DNA of 64,000 bases, taken from IMG/VR virus record IMGVR_UViG_3300030104_005320, positions 1 through 64,000 of that record; one strand, given 5' to 3'. Shown one piece after another: positions 9,210 to 15,517 of the stretch. Source of the DNA: a virus. Under the pieces are notes generated by a model that saw only the letters and a program-made list of their open reading frames with translations, was not told where the DNA came from and did not search any database. The position numbers and the translations under genes are program-made. Each line of letters opens with the position of its first letter. The first letter of the stretch is position 1.

Positions 9210-9472
9210 ATTAGTATAAAATAGGAACTTTCAGGGGCAGTCAAGTAGGTTTAGCTAAGACATATTTGATATTTTTGTTTGAATTGCTTCTACACCACCC
9301 CCGCTTTTCTAAGCACACAGCGGGTACAGCCAGACAAACAGAAAACCCCCCCATGACCTAAATACATATCACAAAACAACTTAGGGCATGTACGACCGAC
9401 CGGCCCGACGTAAGTCGTTTGATAGTATAGACTTACAACTATTTTATTTTCTTTTGAGAATCTTTTGTTTAT
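9210..9472. other. Divergent intergenic region
   Basis: No open frame with a ribosome site is seen. The left part is plain sequence with C runs (9290-9350). The right part holds a copy of the two-hairpin repeat (9357-9437) and then a dyad promoter. It separates the minus-strand packaging operon from the plus-strand accessory region. Confidence 0.6.
9357..9437 (+). repeat. Two-hairpin repeat, copy 1 (left unit degraded)
   Basis: The right unit reads CGTAAGTCGTT, a 9-nt loop, then GACTTACA. The left unit is diverged but still has CCTAA and TTAGG ends. GC-rich sequence lies between. It precedes the first dyad promoter of the accessory region. Confidence 0.6.
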
Positions 9473-9504
9473 TGACCTTACGTGTCACACTAGTATACGA
9501 TAAT
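9473..9504 (+). promoter_or_regulatory. Dyad promoter 1
   Basis: TGACCTTACGTGTCA (9473-9487) is followed after exactly 11 bp by a -10 box GATAAT (9499-9504). There is no normal -35 box 17 bp upstream; the dyad centre falls near -31. It drives the 9541 small gene. Confidence 0.6.
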
Positions 9505-9540
9505 ATATATAGTTAAGAAGTTAAGCAACAAAGGAGACGA

Positions 9541-9612
9541 CATGACTAAACCATCGGCAGTAGAATTGGCAATAATTATTTCCCTGTTTATTTATATTGT
9601 TTGGAACGTTTG
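9541..9612 (+). CDS. 23-residue hydrophobic peptide
   Basis: A short frame starting MTKPSAVELAIIISL with one membrane-spanning stretch. GGAG lies 7 nt before the ATG and the gene has its own dyad promoter. The good ribosome site and promoter are the only support. Confidence 0.45.
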
Positions 9613-9642
9613 ACCTAACGTGTCAAAGGGTTATGCTATAAT
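9611..9642 (+). promoter_or_regulatory. Dyad promoter 2
   Basis: TGACCTAACGTGTCA (9611-9625) stands 11 bp before TATAAT (9637-9642), which also has an extended -10 TG. The dyad overlaps the stop codon of the 9541 gene. Confidence 0.65.
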
Positions 9643-9678
9643 TAAGGCATGAAAGAAACAAACAACAAAGGAGAAACC

Positions 9679-9840
9679 ATGATTAAGATTATCATCAAAA
9701 CTTACGAAGGCCAAACCTACACCAAAACCGTTGACCGTATGGGAACGCCTGATACTGGAATCAACTGCTTGGTTGAAGATGTCGTATTTGGAACGTTCAT
9801 GCGATGCGAAGTTAAAGAATTGAATTGGAGATTTATCTAA
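9679..9840 (+). CDS. Small early protein
   Basis: 53 residues, starting MIKIIIKTYEGQTY. I chose the ATG at 9679 because AAAGGAGAAACC precedes it; an upstream ATG at 9649 falls at the likely transcription start. No domain recognised. It overlaps the next gene by one base (TAATG). Confidence 0.6.
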   Translation: MIKIIIKTYEGQTYTKTVDRMGTPDTGINCLVEDVVFGTFMRCEVKELNWRFI

Positions 9841-10040
9841 TGAAGATGACACTAAACGAAATTTTTACCTGTAAAGAAATTAACGGTAAAGAGGTTACAA
9901 GGATCGGAACCAAGAATCTGGTAGCCACTTTCAAGGATGTCGAGGGTAACATTATTGCCGTCGATGTCGATTGTGACGACTATCCTGAAATCAAGGATAG
10001 AGAGAAGCTGTCACACCTCAAAGGTCGAGGTACTTGGTAG
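9840..10040 (+). CDS. Small early protein
   Basis: 66 residues, starting MKMTLNEIFTCKEIN. GGAG lies about 9 nt upstream inside the previous gene. The predicted fold is beta-rich with an acidic stretch (DVDCDDYPE). Function unknown. The stop is followed after 5 nt by repeat copy 2. Confidence 0.6.
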   Translation: MKMTLNEIFTCKEINGKEVTRIGTKNLVATFKDVEGNIIAVDVDCDDYPEIKDREKLSHLKGRGTW

Positions 10041-10045
10041 TTTGT

Positions 10046-10130
10046 CCTAAGTCGTTACCCCATAAGGGTTTACGGCTAGGTCGCCCCCGCCGCCGCGACG
10101 TAAGTCGTTACGGCGTAAGGGTTTACAACT
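10046..10130 (+). repeat. Two-hairpin repeat, copy 2
   Basis: Left unit CCTAAGTCGTT, 7-nt loop, AAGGGTTTACG. A GC-rich spacer follows, then right unit CGTAAGTCGTT, 7-nt loop, AAGGGTTTACA. Arms pair as RNA with G-U wobbles and one mismatch. It lies between a stop codon and the next promoter. Confidence 0.8.
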
Positions 10131-10166
10131 ATTTCTATTATTTTTCAAATAAACTTCAGAATGGGG

Positions 10167-10195
10167 TTTACAAGTGCCGATAACTTATATATACT
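10167..10195 (+). promoter_or_regulatory. Extended promoter with CGATA spacer
   Basis: TTTACA (10167-10172), 17 bp containing TGCCGATA, then TATACT (10190-10195). It drives the 10235-10696 gene pair. Confidence 0.65.
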
Positions 10196-10234
10196 TCAGT
10201 ATCAAAATTAAGTTTCACTTTTGGAGTTTATTTT

Positions 10235-10414
10235 ATGTTCGACGCTCAAATCACATCGCACGAAACTACTCTTGACACTCTCACCGATGCGGAGCGTGCC
10301 GAGCTTAATGCTTGGTTTGACCGGCAACAGCATCGCAACGCTTGGCAGGATGCTATTGATTCCCTGCAACAGGGCGAAGACGATCAGCTTGAATGGATTG
10401 AACAACCTATCTAG
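10235..10414 (+). CDS. Small acidic early protein
   Basis: 59 residues, starting MFDAQITSHETTLD. TTGGAG lies 8-9 nt upstream. It is rich in Gln, Asp and Glu and probably helical. Codon choice (CGC, CTG, GGC) is GC-richer than most of the window. No domain recognised. A longer frame in another phase across 10221-10691 is a shadow. Confidence 0.6.
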   Translation: MFDAQITSHETTLDTLTDAERAELNAWFDRQQHRNAWQDAIDSLQQGEDDQLEWIEQPI

Positions 10415-10426
10415 GAGAATTTTATT

Positions 10427-10696
10427 ATGTGTTTACGCGAATCTCTTTACTCTCAAATTTCCGACGTTTCCAAGACTGCAAACGGCAGTCGAATCCGTTT
10501 CGATTGGCGTGACTACTCCGTCGAAATTCTGGAGATGGAGCTTGCCTATTGGCAACGCAAGGCCGAAGGGGTCGTTGCTGCCGAAGCCGAGCTGGACGCT
10601 TGGGAGGAGCATTACAACGCTCAACGTGCGGACATGCTGGCCGTTGGCCAGTCGCACTTCTGCGATGTTGCCGACCAACTGGAGGGCGTGACGTAA
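10427..10696 (+). CDS. Small early protein ending in a repeat
   Basis: 89 residues, starting MCLRESLYSQIS. AGGAG lies 9 nt upstream. Mostly helical and acidic (about residues 34-70). The stop codon TAA is part of the first arm of repeat copy 3, so repeat and gene end are fused. GC-rich codon use like its partner gene. Function unknown. Confidence 0.65.
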   Translation: MCLRESLYSQISDVSKTANGSRIRFDWRDYSVEILEMELAYWQRKAEGVVAAEAELDAWEEHYNAQRADMLAVGQSHFCDVADQLEGVT

Positions 10697-10775
10697 GTCG
10701 TTGCCCCGTAAGGGGTTACGCCCTGCGGGGCGGGGCCGCCGTGACGTAAGTCGTTTGGTGGTAAGGGTTTACGAC
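10692..10775 (+). repeat. Two-hairpin repeat, copy 3
   Basis: Left unit CGTAAGTCGTT, 7-nt loop, AAGGGGTTACG. A GC-rich middle can form its own hairpin (GCGGGGCGGGGCCGC). Right unit CGTAAGTCGTT, 7-nt loop, AAGGGTTTACG. It supplies the stop codon of the gene before it. Confidence 0.85.
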
Positions 10776-10808
10776 TATTCCTAAAATCTTTTAGAATCTT
10801 TGAGATAG

Positions 10809-10840
10809 TGACCAGATGTGTCACACCTATGGACGATAAT
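10809..10840 (+). promoter_or_regulatory. Dyad promoter 3
   Basis: TGACCAGATGTGTCA (10809-10823), 11 bp, GATAAT (10835-10840). Same spacing as the other dyad promoters. Confidence 0.65.
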
Positions 10841-10846
10841 ACTTAT

Positions 10847-10966
10847 ATGAACATTAAACGAGTGATGAACATGATTGTATATGGTCGATTGGTTCGACCG
10901 GCTAACGTATCCCGTGGGCGATGGTCCGCGATGGTTAAGATTGCAAGGAGAGAATTGAATGGCTAA
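10847..10966 (+). CDS. Possible 39-residue basic peptide
   Basis: An ATG at about the predicted transcription start opens a frame beginning MNIKRVMNMIVYG, rich in Arg. It would need leaderless translation and overlaps the start of the next gene. It could equally be a non-coding leader. Confidence 0.25.
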   Translation: MNIKRVMNMIVYGRLVRPANVSRGRWSAMVKIARRELNG

Positions 10967-11204
10967 GTTTATTATGTGTCCGAGTTGTGAATTTGAAGTT
11001 GTCCCTAATGATGATGGCACTTGCTACAATTGTTCAGAACCAGTAGAATTAGTTGACGTTGCTGACATTATACAGATTCACCACATCGACGAAACTATCG
11101 GGATGTTAAACGATATGATAATCCACAACAATTGCCACACGGATTTCATTGGAGAAGTACAGCAGGCAATAAAAAGTTTGAGAAAAGTTAGACAATCCTG
11201 CTAA
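10959..11204 (+). CDS. Small zinc-ribbon protein
   Basis: 81 residues. Two knuckles, CPSC at about 7-10 and CYNC at about 22-25, form a zinc ribbon, followed by a helical tail. AAGGAGAG lies upstream. Such proteins often bind nucleic acid or polymerase; no specific role can be given. Confidence 0.65.
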   Translation: MAKFIMCPSCEFEVVPNDDGTCYNCSEPVELVDVADIIQIHHIDETIGMLNDMIIHNNCHTDFIGEVQQAIKSLRKVRQSC

Positions 11205-11207
11205 TAG

Positions 11208-11239
11208 TGACCAAACGTGTCACTACCATAGCCTATAAT
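11208..11239 (+). promoter_or_regulatory. Dyad promoter 4
   Basis: TGACCAAACGTGTCA (11208-11222), 11 bp, TATAAT (11234-11239). It begins a run of eight small genes up to 12469. Confidence 0.7.
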
Positions 11240-11275
11240 AGTAGTATAAGAAGTTAGTTAATCGAAAGGAAAGTT

Positions 11276-11497
11276 ATGTTAGATTTAGTTTGCAAGATCC
11301 TGAATAAGAATTACCGTTACACTACCGACCGTTGGTATGAGGTGAAACAGGATTACAATGGCAACGATTGTTTGTATTGGTCCAACGATGTCTGTGGTGG
11401 ATATCTTGACGACGTGCAGATGTTTGAGTTGCTAGGCAATAAAATGCCAGTCGATCCATACGCCAAGAAAACGGCGAAACTATATTCGAGGGGTTGA
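11276..11497 (+). CDS. Small early protein
   Basis: 73 residues, starting MLDLVCKILNKNYR. AAAGGAAAG lies just upstream. Rich in Tyr and Asp. No domain recognised. First gene of its transcription unit. Confidence 0.6.
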   Translation: MLDLVCKILNKNYRYTTDRWYEVKQDYNGNDCLYWSNDVCGGYLDDVQMFELLGNKMPVDPYAKKTAKLYSRG

Positions 11498-11499
11498 TT

Positions 11500-11556
11500 A
11501 TGGAATTGTTTGTTGTCTTGTTGTTCGTTTGGTTAGGTATTTATTACGGGAGTTGA
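11500..11556 (+). CDS. 18-residue membrane peptide
   Basis: Starts MELFVVLLFVWLG; a single hydrophobic segment. GAGGGG of the preceding gene end can serve as ribosome site. Very short, so support is only its fit between two genes. Confidence 0.35.
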   Translation: MELFVVLLFVWLGIYYGS

Positions 11557-11557
11557 C

Positions 11558-11641
11558 ATGAGTATTGGAATTGCTATAATCTCGATTATGTTAGTGGTTG
11601 CTATTGGTTTTGGTGCTATGGAGGTTTTGCTTAATGATTGA
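11558..11641 (+). CDS. 27-residue membrane peptide
   Basis: Starts MSIGIAIISIMLVV; one membrane segment ending in a short acidic tail. GGGAG lies 9 nt upstream. It overlaps the next start (TTAATG and TGA). Confidence 0.4.
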   Translation: MSIGIAIISIMLVVAIGFGAMEVLLND

Positions 11642-11885
11642 CTGTATTCAAAAGATTCGTGAGAATTATCGTTGCTGGGATGAAAACCCAAAAAGGAACA
11701 GGGGCATATCGGAACACGAAAGAAAGAAGGCCGAACGGGCCAAGCGTGTTAAACTTTATGCAGAACAGATAAAGGATACCTGCCGGATAAAGTATCTTGA
11801 CCCCGACGAAGATTCCAAGTATAAATTTGAAATGGCGTTTGCCAAGTATTGCCCAACTATTGATCTGGAGGATTGTGATGAGTAA
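11634..11885 (+). CDS. Small basic helical protein
   Basis: 83 residues, starting MIDCIQKIRENYR. GGAGG lies about 10 nt upstream. The middle is Arg/Lys-rich and helical, the end acidic. Four cysteines are spread out. No domain recognised. Confidence 0.6.
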   Translation: MIDCIQKIRENYRCWDENPKRNRGISEHERKKAERAKRVKLYAEQIKDTCRIKYLDPDEDSKYKFEMAFAKYCPTIDLEDCDE

Positions 11886-12030
11886 ATACTATGTTATCTC
11901 TGTTGACTCCATGAAAACTATTGCCGCCGATTCAGAAGAACAAGCACTAGAAGACGCAAAGCAAGAATTCATCGAGATGCTACAAAGAGACGAAGTGGAT
12001 TGGTATGTGGAGGAATATGAAGATGAGTAA
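11878..12030 (+). CDS. Small acidic protein
   Basis: 50 residues, starting MSKYYVISVDSMKT and ending in a very acidic tail. GGAGG precedes the ATG. The pattern of beta strand, helix (EEQALEDAKQEF) and strand resembles small DpnD/PcfM-like or DNA-mimic proteins, but this is not established. Overlaps both neighbours. Confidence 0.55.
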   Translation: MSKYYVISVDSMKTIAADSEEQALEDAKQEFIEMLQRDEVDWYVEEYEDE

Positions 12031-12148
12031 ACGAGTAAAAATTGAAATTGAATTTGAACGTGATGATATTGAGGATGTAGATGTAGAAGAATATCTAATT
12101 GAGTTGATCGAAAATGGTGGTATAGATTGGGAGATTGAAGATGAGTAA
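12023..12148 (+). CDS. 41-residue acidic protein
   Basis: Starts MSKRVKIEIEFERD; almost half the residues are Asp or Glu. The ribosome site GAGG lies in the previous gene. Charge suggests a DNA mimic or protein-binding decoy; function unknown. Confidence 0.5.
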   Translation: MSKRVKIEIEFERDDIEDVDVEEYLIELIENGGIDWEIEDE

Positions 12149-12383
12149 CGAACAATTATGGCCTAGAGTATTTGTAAAGTTGGTAAGGCAGAATCAAGCC
12201 ATCGGGAACGTGTCCACAATGTGGGCCGAAACACCTTGGCACGTTTCACACGCCGGAGATCCAACGGCTATTCAACAATGGATCACTGACGAATTTCATG
12301 GTAGTTGGTTTGCCAATGGTGCGTTAGTTGCGTGTCATACTACAGATCACATTGATGACCTATTAAACGAGGTGACGAAATGA
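12141..12383 (+). CDS. Small early protein
   Basis: 80 residues, starting MSNEQLWPRVFVK. GGGAG lies about 9 nt before the ATG. Rich in Trp and His. No domain recognised. Overlaps the genes on both sides by 4-8 bp. Confidence 0.55.
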   Translation: MSNEQLWPRVFVKLVRQNQAIGNVSTMWAETPWHVSHAGDPTAIQQWITDEFHGSWFANGALVACHTTDHIDDLLNEVTK

Positions 12384-12469
12384 ACAAGGCTGACTATATC
12401 GAATTTGGGATCTATCTATTTACGTGGGCGGTGATCTATCTCTGTTTCTTCTCTGGCGGAGAGACGTAA
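12380..12469 (+). CDS. 29-residue membrane peptide ending in a repeat
   Basis: Starts MNKADYIEFGIYLF; one membrane segment. The ATG overlaps the previous stop. The stop codon TAA is part of the first arm of repeat copy 4, as in the 10427 gene. Confidence 0.45.
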   Translation: MNKADYIEFGIYLFTWAVIYLCFFSGGET

Positions 12470-12546
12470 GTCCTTTGCTGGTAAGGGGTTAGGGCCGGGG
12501 CGGCGGGGCCGCAGGCCGTAAGTCCTTTGGTAGTAAGCACTTACAA
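12465..12546 (+). repeat. Two-hairpin repeat, copy 4
   Basis: Left unit CGTAAGTCCTT, 7-nt loop, AAGGGGTTAGG. GC-rich spacer with CGGCGGGGCCG. Right unit CGTAAGTCCTT, loop, then ACTTACA, where the outer arm is a perfect complement. It is followed 40 bp later by the promoter of the RNA candidate. Confidence 0.85.
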
Positions 12547-12585
12547 CTATTTGGATTATTTTTTGAAAAAAGGTGGTGATAGGGG

Positions 12586-12613
12586 TTTACATCTGCCGAT
12601 ATATTATTATAAT
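12586..12613 (+). promoter_or_regulatory. Extended promoter of the 12.6 kb RNA
   Basis: TTTACA (12586-12591), 16 bp with TGCCGATA, then TATAAT (12608-12613). It is one of the best matches to the consensus, yet no gene with a ribosome site follows for over 550 bp. Confidence 0.75.
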
Positions 12614-12616
12614 GGG

Positions 12617-13035
12617 GGAGTGTTAAGGGCATGACCCGCAAGCGTTGCCTAAGTCGCAACCATAGCTGGCGAGCTATTCAAGATACGCACCAAACATTAT
12701 ACTGGAGATGGTCGCACTAGGATGAGACATTCAGAATGTGGGACTCGCGAAACGTGGACGCACGTCAATCCGATATCCCTTGCCGCTGCTCAAAGTGGTG
12801 ATTCTGGTTGCCTAGTATAGTAGGGTTCGATTCCCTACTCCAGTACCGTACAAGCCGTCTCCCTGTCTGCGGAAAAATGTCGTGTTCTGGGGTATAAATG
12901 GCGGCACAAAATACAAGGCAGGCACGCAGTAACTCCCGAAAGCAAATACGGGCCGTAAGCCGTCGTCTGTCTTACCTTAACAGGTAAGATTAGGTACTTT
13001 GGGGATAGTCAGCGAGTCAGCAAAAAAAGTTAAAG
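12617..13035 (+). ncRNA. Candidate structured non-coding RNA with tRNA-like domain
   Basis: About 420 nt without a supported gene, behind a strong promoter. Visible stems: GTTGC/GCAAC and ATAGCT/AGCTAT near the 5' end; TACTGGAG (12700-12707) with CTCCAGTA (12838-12845); ACTAGG (12716-12721) with CCTAGT (12811-12816); a T-arm with loop TTCGATT between CCCTA arms (12823-12837); TGTCTGC with GCAGGCA further on; and CTTACCT/AGGTAAG near 12980. The middle part has the layout of a tmRNA tRNA-like domain, but no tag frame and no D arm are seen. It matches no RNA family I can name; GOLLD- or ROOL-like phage RNAs are possible comparisons. Confidence 0.55.
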
Positions 13036-13042
13036 ATTTAGT

Positions 13043-13070
13043 TTGACAATGACGATAACTATAGTATAAT
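13043..13070 (+). promoter_or_regulatory. Extended promoter with CGATA spacer
   Basis: TTGACA (13043-13048), 16 bp with TGACGATA, TATAAT (13065-13070). TTAAAGATT lies just upstream (13030-13038). Confidence 0.8.
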
Positions 13071-13076
13071 AGAGAC

Positions 13077-13163
13077 ATAAGAGGATAAGTAGCAAACAAC
13101 GAAAACCACTCGCTCGGAGTTTGCCGCATTAGCAGGCGTTTGGTTTCCTCTATTTTTTCACAC
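13077..13163 (+). promoter_or_regulatory. Structured leader with terminator-like end
   Basis: The leader of the 13184 gene can close with AGAGG near the start and CCTCT near 13153, with AAACC/GGTTT inside, and ends in ATTTTTT. This looks like an attenuator or a short RNA followed by read-through to the gene. Confidence 0.4.
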
Positions 13164-13183
13164 CACTTTTAGGAGCGAAAGCT

Positions 13184-13399
13184 ATGAAGATTGAGCAACG
13201 AGTCACCATTAAGTATCACTATTCTTATTTTGCCTTCGGCGGTTTAGAGATTGAGGACACCAACGGCAACAAGATTTTTGTCGAGATGAGTGACGATCAG
13301 GCTATGGACCTGTACGATAAATCGGCAGCCAAGAAAGAGTACATTTTAGAAAAACGAAAGGAAAAAATGGAGGAGCAAAATGCAGAAGCCGATAGTTAA
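13184..13399 (+). CDS. Small early protein
   Basis: 71 residues, starting MKIEQRVTIKYHYS. AGGAGCGAAAGCT precedes the ATG. A beta-rich first half is followed by a charged helix. No domain recognised. Overlaps the next gene by 20 bp. Confidence 0.6.
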   Translation: MKIEQRVTIKYHYSYFAFGGLEIEDTNGNKIFVEMSDDQAMDLYDKSAAKKEYILEKRKEKMEEQNAEADS

Positions 13400-13517
13400 A
13401 GTAGGAACTGAACTAGCAGTAGGAAAAGTTGTGTCTATCCATAAGGACGGATGCAAAGTAGAAAAAGACGAAGCCGTTACTAAATACACACTAAAACAAA
13501 TCGAGGAGATTATCTAA
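13380..13517 (+). CDS. 45-residue small protein
   Basis: Starts MQKPIVKVGTELAVG. GGAGG lies 8-9 nt upstream inside the previous gene. Beta-rich with Lys and Glu. The stop overlaps the next ATG (TAATG). Function unknown. Confidence 0.5.
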   Translation: MQKPIVKVGTELAVGKVVSIHKDGCKVEKDEAVTKYTLKQIEEII

Positions 13518-13720
13518 TGATTACTGATCTTTACAACAAACGAAACGAGCGTAAGATTTCTGTTCTTTATCCAGTAGGAGGCAAACGAAACGTATTGCGA
13601 CGAGTTCAAGGTGTCAAGCTACGATCCTTTACCGGCCCAAGTGGTCGGGGGATCACAGTCCAAGAACGGGACGGACAGATTCGCTCCCTGTCCATCTCGA
13701 AGTGTGTCGCTTCTTTGTAG
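13517..13720 (+). CDS. Small basic protein
   Basis: 67 residues, starting MITDLYNKRNERK; Arg-rich, with a beta pattern (KISVLYPV, RGITVQERDG, IRSLSIS). GAGGAG lies upstream. Last gene before a terminator. Function unknown. Confidence 0.55.
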   Translation: MITDLYNKRNERKISVLYPVGGKRNVLRRVQGVKLRSFTGPSGRGITVQERDGQIRSLSISKCVASL

Positions 13721-13727
13721 CGGCTTT

Positions 13728-13776
13728 AAGCGGGACGTAAGTCCGCCTTGAACTACGGCAGTCCCGCTTCTTTTAT
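13728..13776 (+). terminator. Terminator merged with a repeat-like core
   Basis: AAGCGGGAC (13728-13736) pairs with GTCCCGCTT (13761-13769) and is followed by CTTTT. The loop contains GTAAGTC, the same core as the two-hairpin repeats, suggesting a relation between the two elements. Confidence 0.6.
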
Positions 13777-13796
13777 ATTTGGTCGTTTCCTTTCTC

Positions 13797-13880
13797 CCTA
13801 AGTCCTGACCTCGTAAGGGGTTAGGGCGACGGGCGGCTGGCCGCCGCGACGTAAGTCCTTATGCCACAACGACTTACGAC
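13797..13880 (+). repeat. Two-hairpin repeat, copy 5
   Basis: Left unit CCTAAGTCCT, loop, AAGGGGTTAGG. GC-rich middle with GGCGGCTGGCCGCC. Right unit CGTAAGTCCTT, 7-nt loop, AACGACTTACG, where the outer seven bases are perfectly complementary. Confidence 0.85.
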
Positions 13881-13895
13881 AATTCGCCTTTCTGT

Positions 13896-13925
13896 TGACC
13901 AAACGTGTCATGACCTAACGTGTCA
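13896..13925 (+). promoter_or_regulatory. Two abutting dyads
   Basis: TGACCAAACGTGTCA and TGACCTAACGTGTCA stand end to end with a 15-bp period. No good -10 box lies 11 bp downstream; a normal promoter follows at 13948. Confidence 0.65.
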
Positions 13926-13947
13926 AAAAAATATCTAAAGTTTTCCA

Positions 13948-13976
13948 CTTGCATGTGCCGATAAATATATTAGAAT
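13948..13976 (+). promoter_or_regulatory. Extended promoter with CGATA spacer
   Basis: CTTGCA (13948-13953), 17 bp with TGCCGATA, TAGAAT (13971-13976). CTAAAG lies upstream. It drives the GP88-family gene. Confidence 0.55.
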
Positions 13977-14085
13977 GGTACTCAAGCGGTTAAGCAATTT
14001 GCAAAGGTGAAGCAGCTATAAAGCTCTGTTGCTCAATGTAGCCCAGCCCTGCCGCTTATTTTTTTCCAACCACGAAAGGGTAAAT

Positions 14086-14874
14086 ATGTTAAAGTTTTCA
14101 AAAGCCAACGCAAAAATCGAAGCACTGGCCAAGGTTCCCGAACTAGCTCAATATCTGGAAGGCAAGCGTAAAGTTTACTCGTTTGATCTTATTTCTGGCT
14201 ATTCTTGCCCGTTTGCGTCTCAGTGTCTCAGTCGTGCGACTGTAGACAAAACAACTGGCAAGCGTAAAATCAAAGATGGACCAAAAACAGAATTCCGTTG
14301 CTTTTCTGCTTCTCAAGAGGTACAATATACAAACGTCTATAATTTGCGTAAAGGCAACTTTGAAACGATGCGTAAACACAAAGACGCATTTGATATGTGC
14401 AAAGATATTATTGACGCAATGCCAGAAAATGCTGGAATCGTGCGGATTCATGTTGCGGGCGATTTCTTCAATGAAAAATATTTTAAGGCTTGGATGATGG
14501 TTGCTCACCTTTGCCCAACTCGTTTGTTTTATGCCTACACAAAATCTCTCGCCTATTGGATCAACAATAAAAGTTTGATTCCAAAGAATCTAATTTTGAC
14601 TGCTAGTCGTGGCGGTCGTTTGGATCATCTAATCGACGAACACAATTTACGCGAAGCTGTTGTAGTGTATTCAGAATTTTCAGCCCAAATGAAAAAGCTA
14701 ATCATCGACCATGATGATTCACACGCGGCCCGTCCAAGTCTGAAAAATGACAGTTTCGCACTTCTTATTCATGGAACCCAACCCAAAGGAACGGAGGCAG
14801 CTAATGCGTTAAAAACTCTCAAGCGTGACAAGGTTAAACATTCCTATAGTAGAAAGCAGGCGGTGGCAGTGTGA
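14086..14874 (+). CDS. GP88-family protein
   Basis: 262 residues. I use the ATG at 14086 with GAAAGGG upstream; an in-frame TTG at 14029 is less likely. Pattern GYSCPFASQCLSRA, a later FRCFSASQE, RIHVAGDFF, FYAYTKSL and LTASRGG matches the phage and plasmid GP88 family. Those proteins share conserved cysteines, possibly metal-binding, but their biochemical role is not settled. It lies in the early accessory region. Confidence 0.65.
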   Translation: MLKFSKANAKIEALAKVPELAQYLEGKRKVYSFDLISGYSCPFASQCLSRATVDKTTGKRKIKDGPKTEFRCFSASQEVQYTNVYNLRKGNFETMRKHKDAFDMCKDIIDAMPENAGIVRIHVAGDFFNEKYFKAWMMVAHLCPTRLFYAYTKSLAYWINNKSLIPKNLILTASRGGRLDHLIDEHNLREAVVVYSEFSAQMKKLIIDHDDSHAARPSLKNDSFALLIHGTQPKGTEAANALKTLKRDKVKHSYSRKQAVAV

Positions 14875-14879
14875 TATAT

Positions 14880-14933
14880 ATGGCAGTTTTTGCAGCAGCT
14901 TTTTGTTTAGAGTACTATAAGAGAAAGGCATAA
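14880..14933 (+). CDS. Possible 17-residue peptide
   Basis: Starts MAVFAAAFCLEYY, between two genes and without a clear ribosome site. It may only couple translation to the next gene. Confidence 0.2.
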   Translation: MAVFAAAFCLEYYKRKA

Positions 14934-14934
14934 A

Positions 14935-15408
14935 ATGATTAAGCAGATTAACGGACCCAACGCGGCTTGGAATAAACAATGGTTTACGGAAATGGCCGAA
15001 AGGGTAATACTTAATAAGCCGATTGAAGTTTACAAAAATCTACACAAGGGGTGTTGGTCCGTTAGGCAGGGTGGTAAAGTTTTGTTTCATACTACCTATA
15101 TCTGTATGCACGATTGCCGGTTTGTAGTTAGACCGGCGGGACATGCAAAGGTAATTAAGGAGCAAAGAAAAAATGTACACGCCTTTGTAAGAGGTTATTT
15201 AATTTCAAGCAGGGCGGCTGATTCTTTAACGGAGGGGATAGAATGGCAAGAAGAAAAGGTCACCTATAATCCCTATAAGCAACCGCATTTTACGTGTGGA
15301 AAGTATGCCGTATCTCGTGCCGACGTTGTTGACATGGCAAGCGATGCCAAACATGGCGGGGTGCTGGCATGGGGGATAACTACAATAGACGGTAAAAAGT
15401 TACCGTAA
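14935..15408 (+). CDS. Uncharacterised early protein
   Basis: 157 residues, starting MIKQINGPNAAWNK. GAGAAAGG lies upstream. The first half is beta-rich with Cys and His (KGCWSVRQGG, YICMHDCR); the last part contains GGVLAWGITTIDG. No family recognised. The stop is followed after 7 nt by repeat copy 6. Confidence 0.65.
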   Translation: MIKQINGPNAAWNKQWFTEMAERVILNKPIEVYKNLHKGCWSVRQGGKVLFHTTYICMHDCRFVVRPAGHAKVIKEQRKNVHAFVRGYLISSRAADSLTEGIEWQEEKVTYNPYKQPHFTCGKYAVSRADVVDMASDAKHGGVLAWGITTIDGKKLP

Positions 15409-15415
15409 GATTTGC

Positions 15416-15499
15416 CGTAAGTCCTTTGCCCGTAAGGGTTTAGGGCGAGGCGGCCACCCCCCGCCGCTCCTAAGTCCTTTGATACCAACGACTTACGAC
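15416..15499 (+). repeat. Two-hairpin repeat, copy 6
   Basis: Left unit CGTAAGTCCTT, 7-nt loop, AAGGGTTTAGG, a ten-pair RNA stem with two G-U pairs. GC-rich middle. Right unit CCTAAGTCCTT, 7-nt loop, AACGACTTACG. Confidence 0.85.
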
Positions 15500-15517
15500 G
15501 ATTATCCGGCAGAATTG

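Noticed and set aside
10221-10691. A 156-residue frame
   Set aside because: It runs across two small genes with good ribosome sites in another phase and has none itself.
12701-12845. A tRNA or tRNA-Sec gene (8-bp acceptor-like stem and canonical T-arm)
   Set aside because: The distance is about 145 nt, no anticodon arm or D arm folds, and the only TTCA lies in a 3-nt hairpin loop. I kept it as part of an RNA candidate instead.
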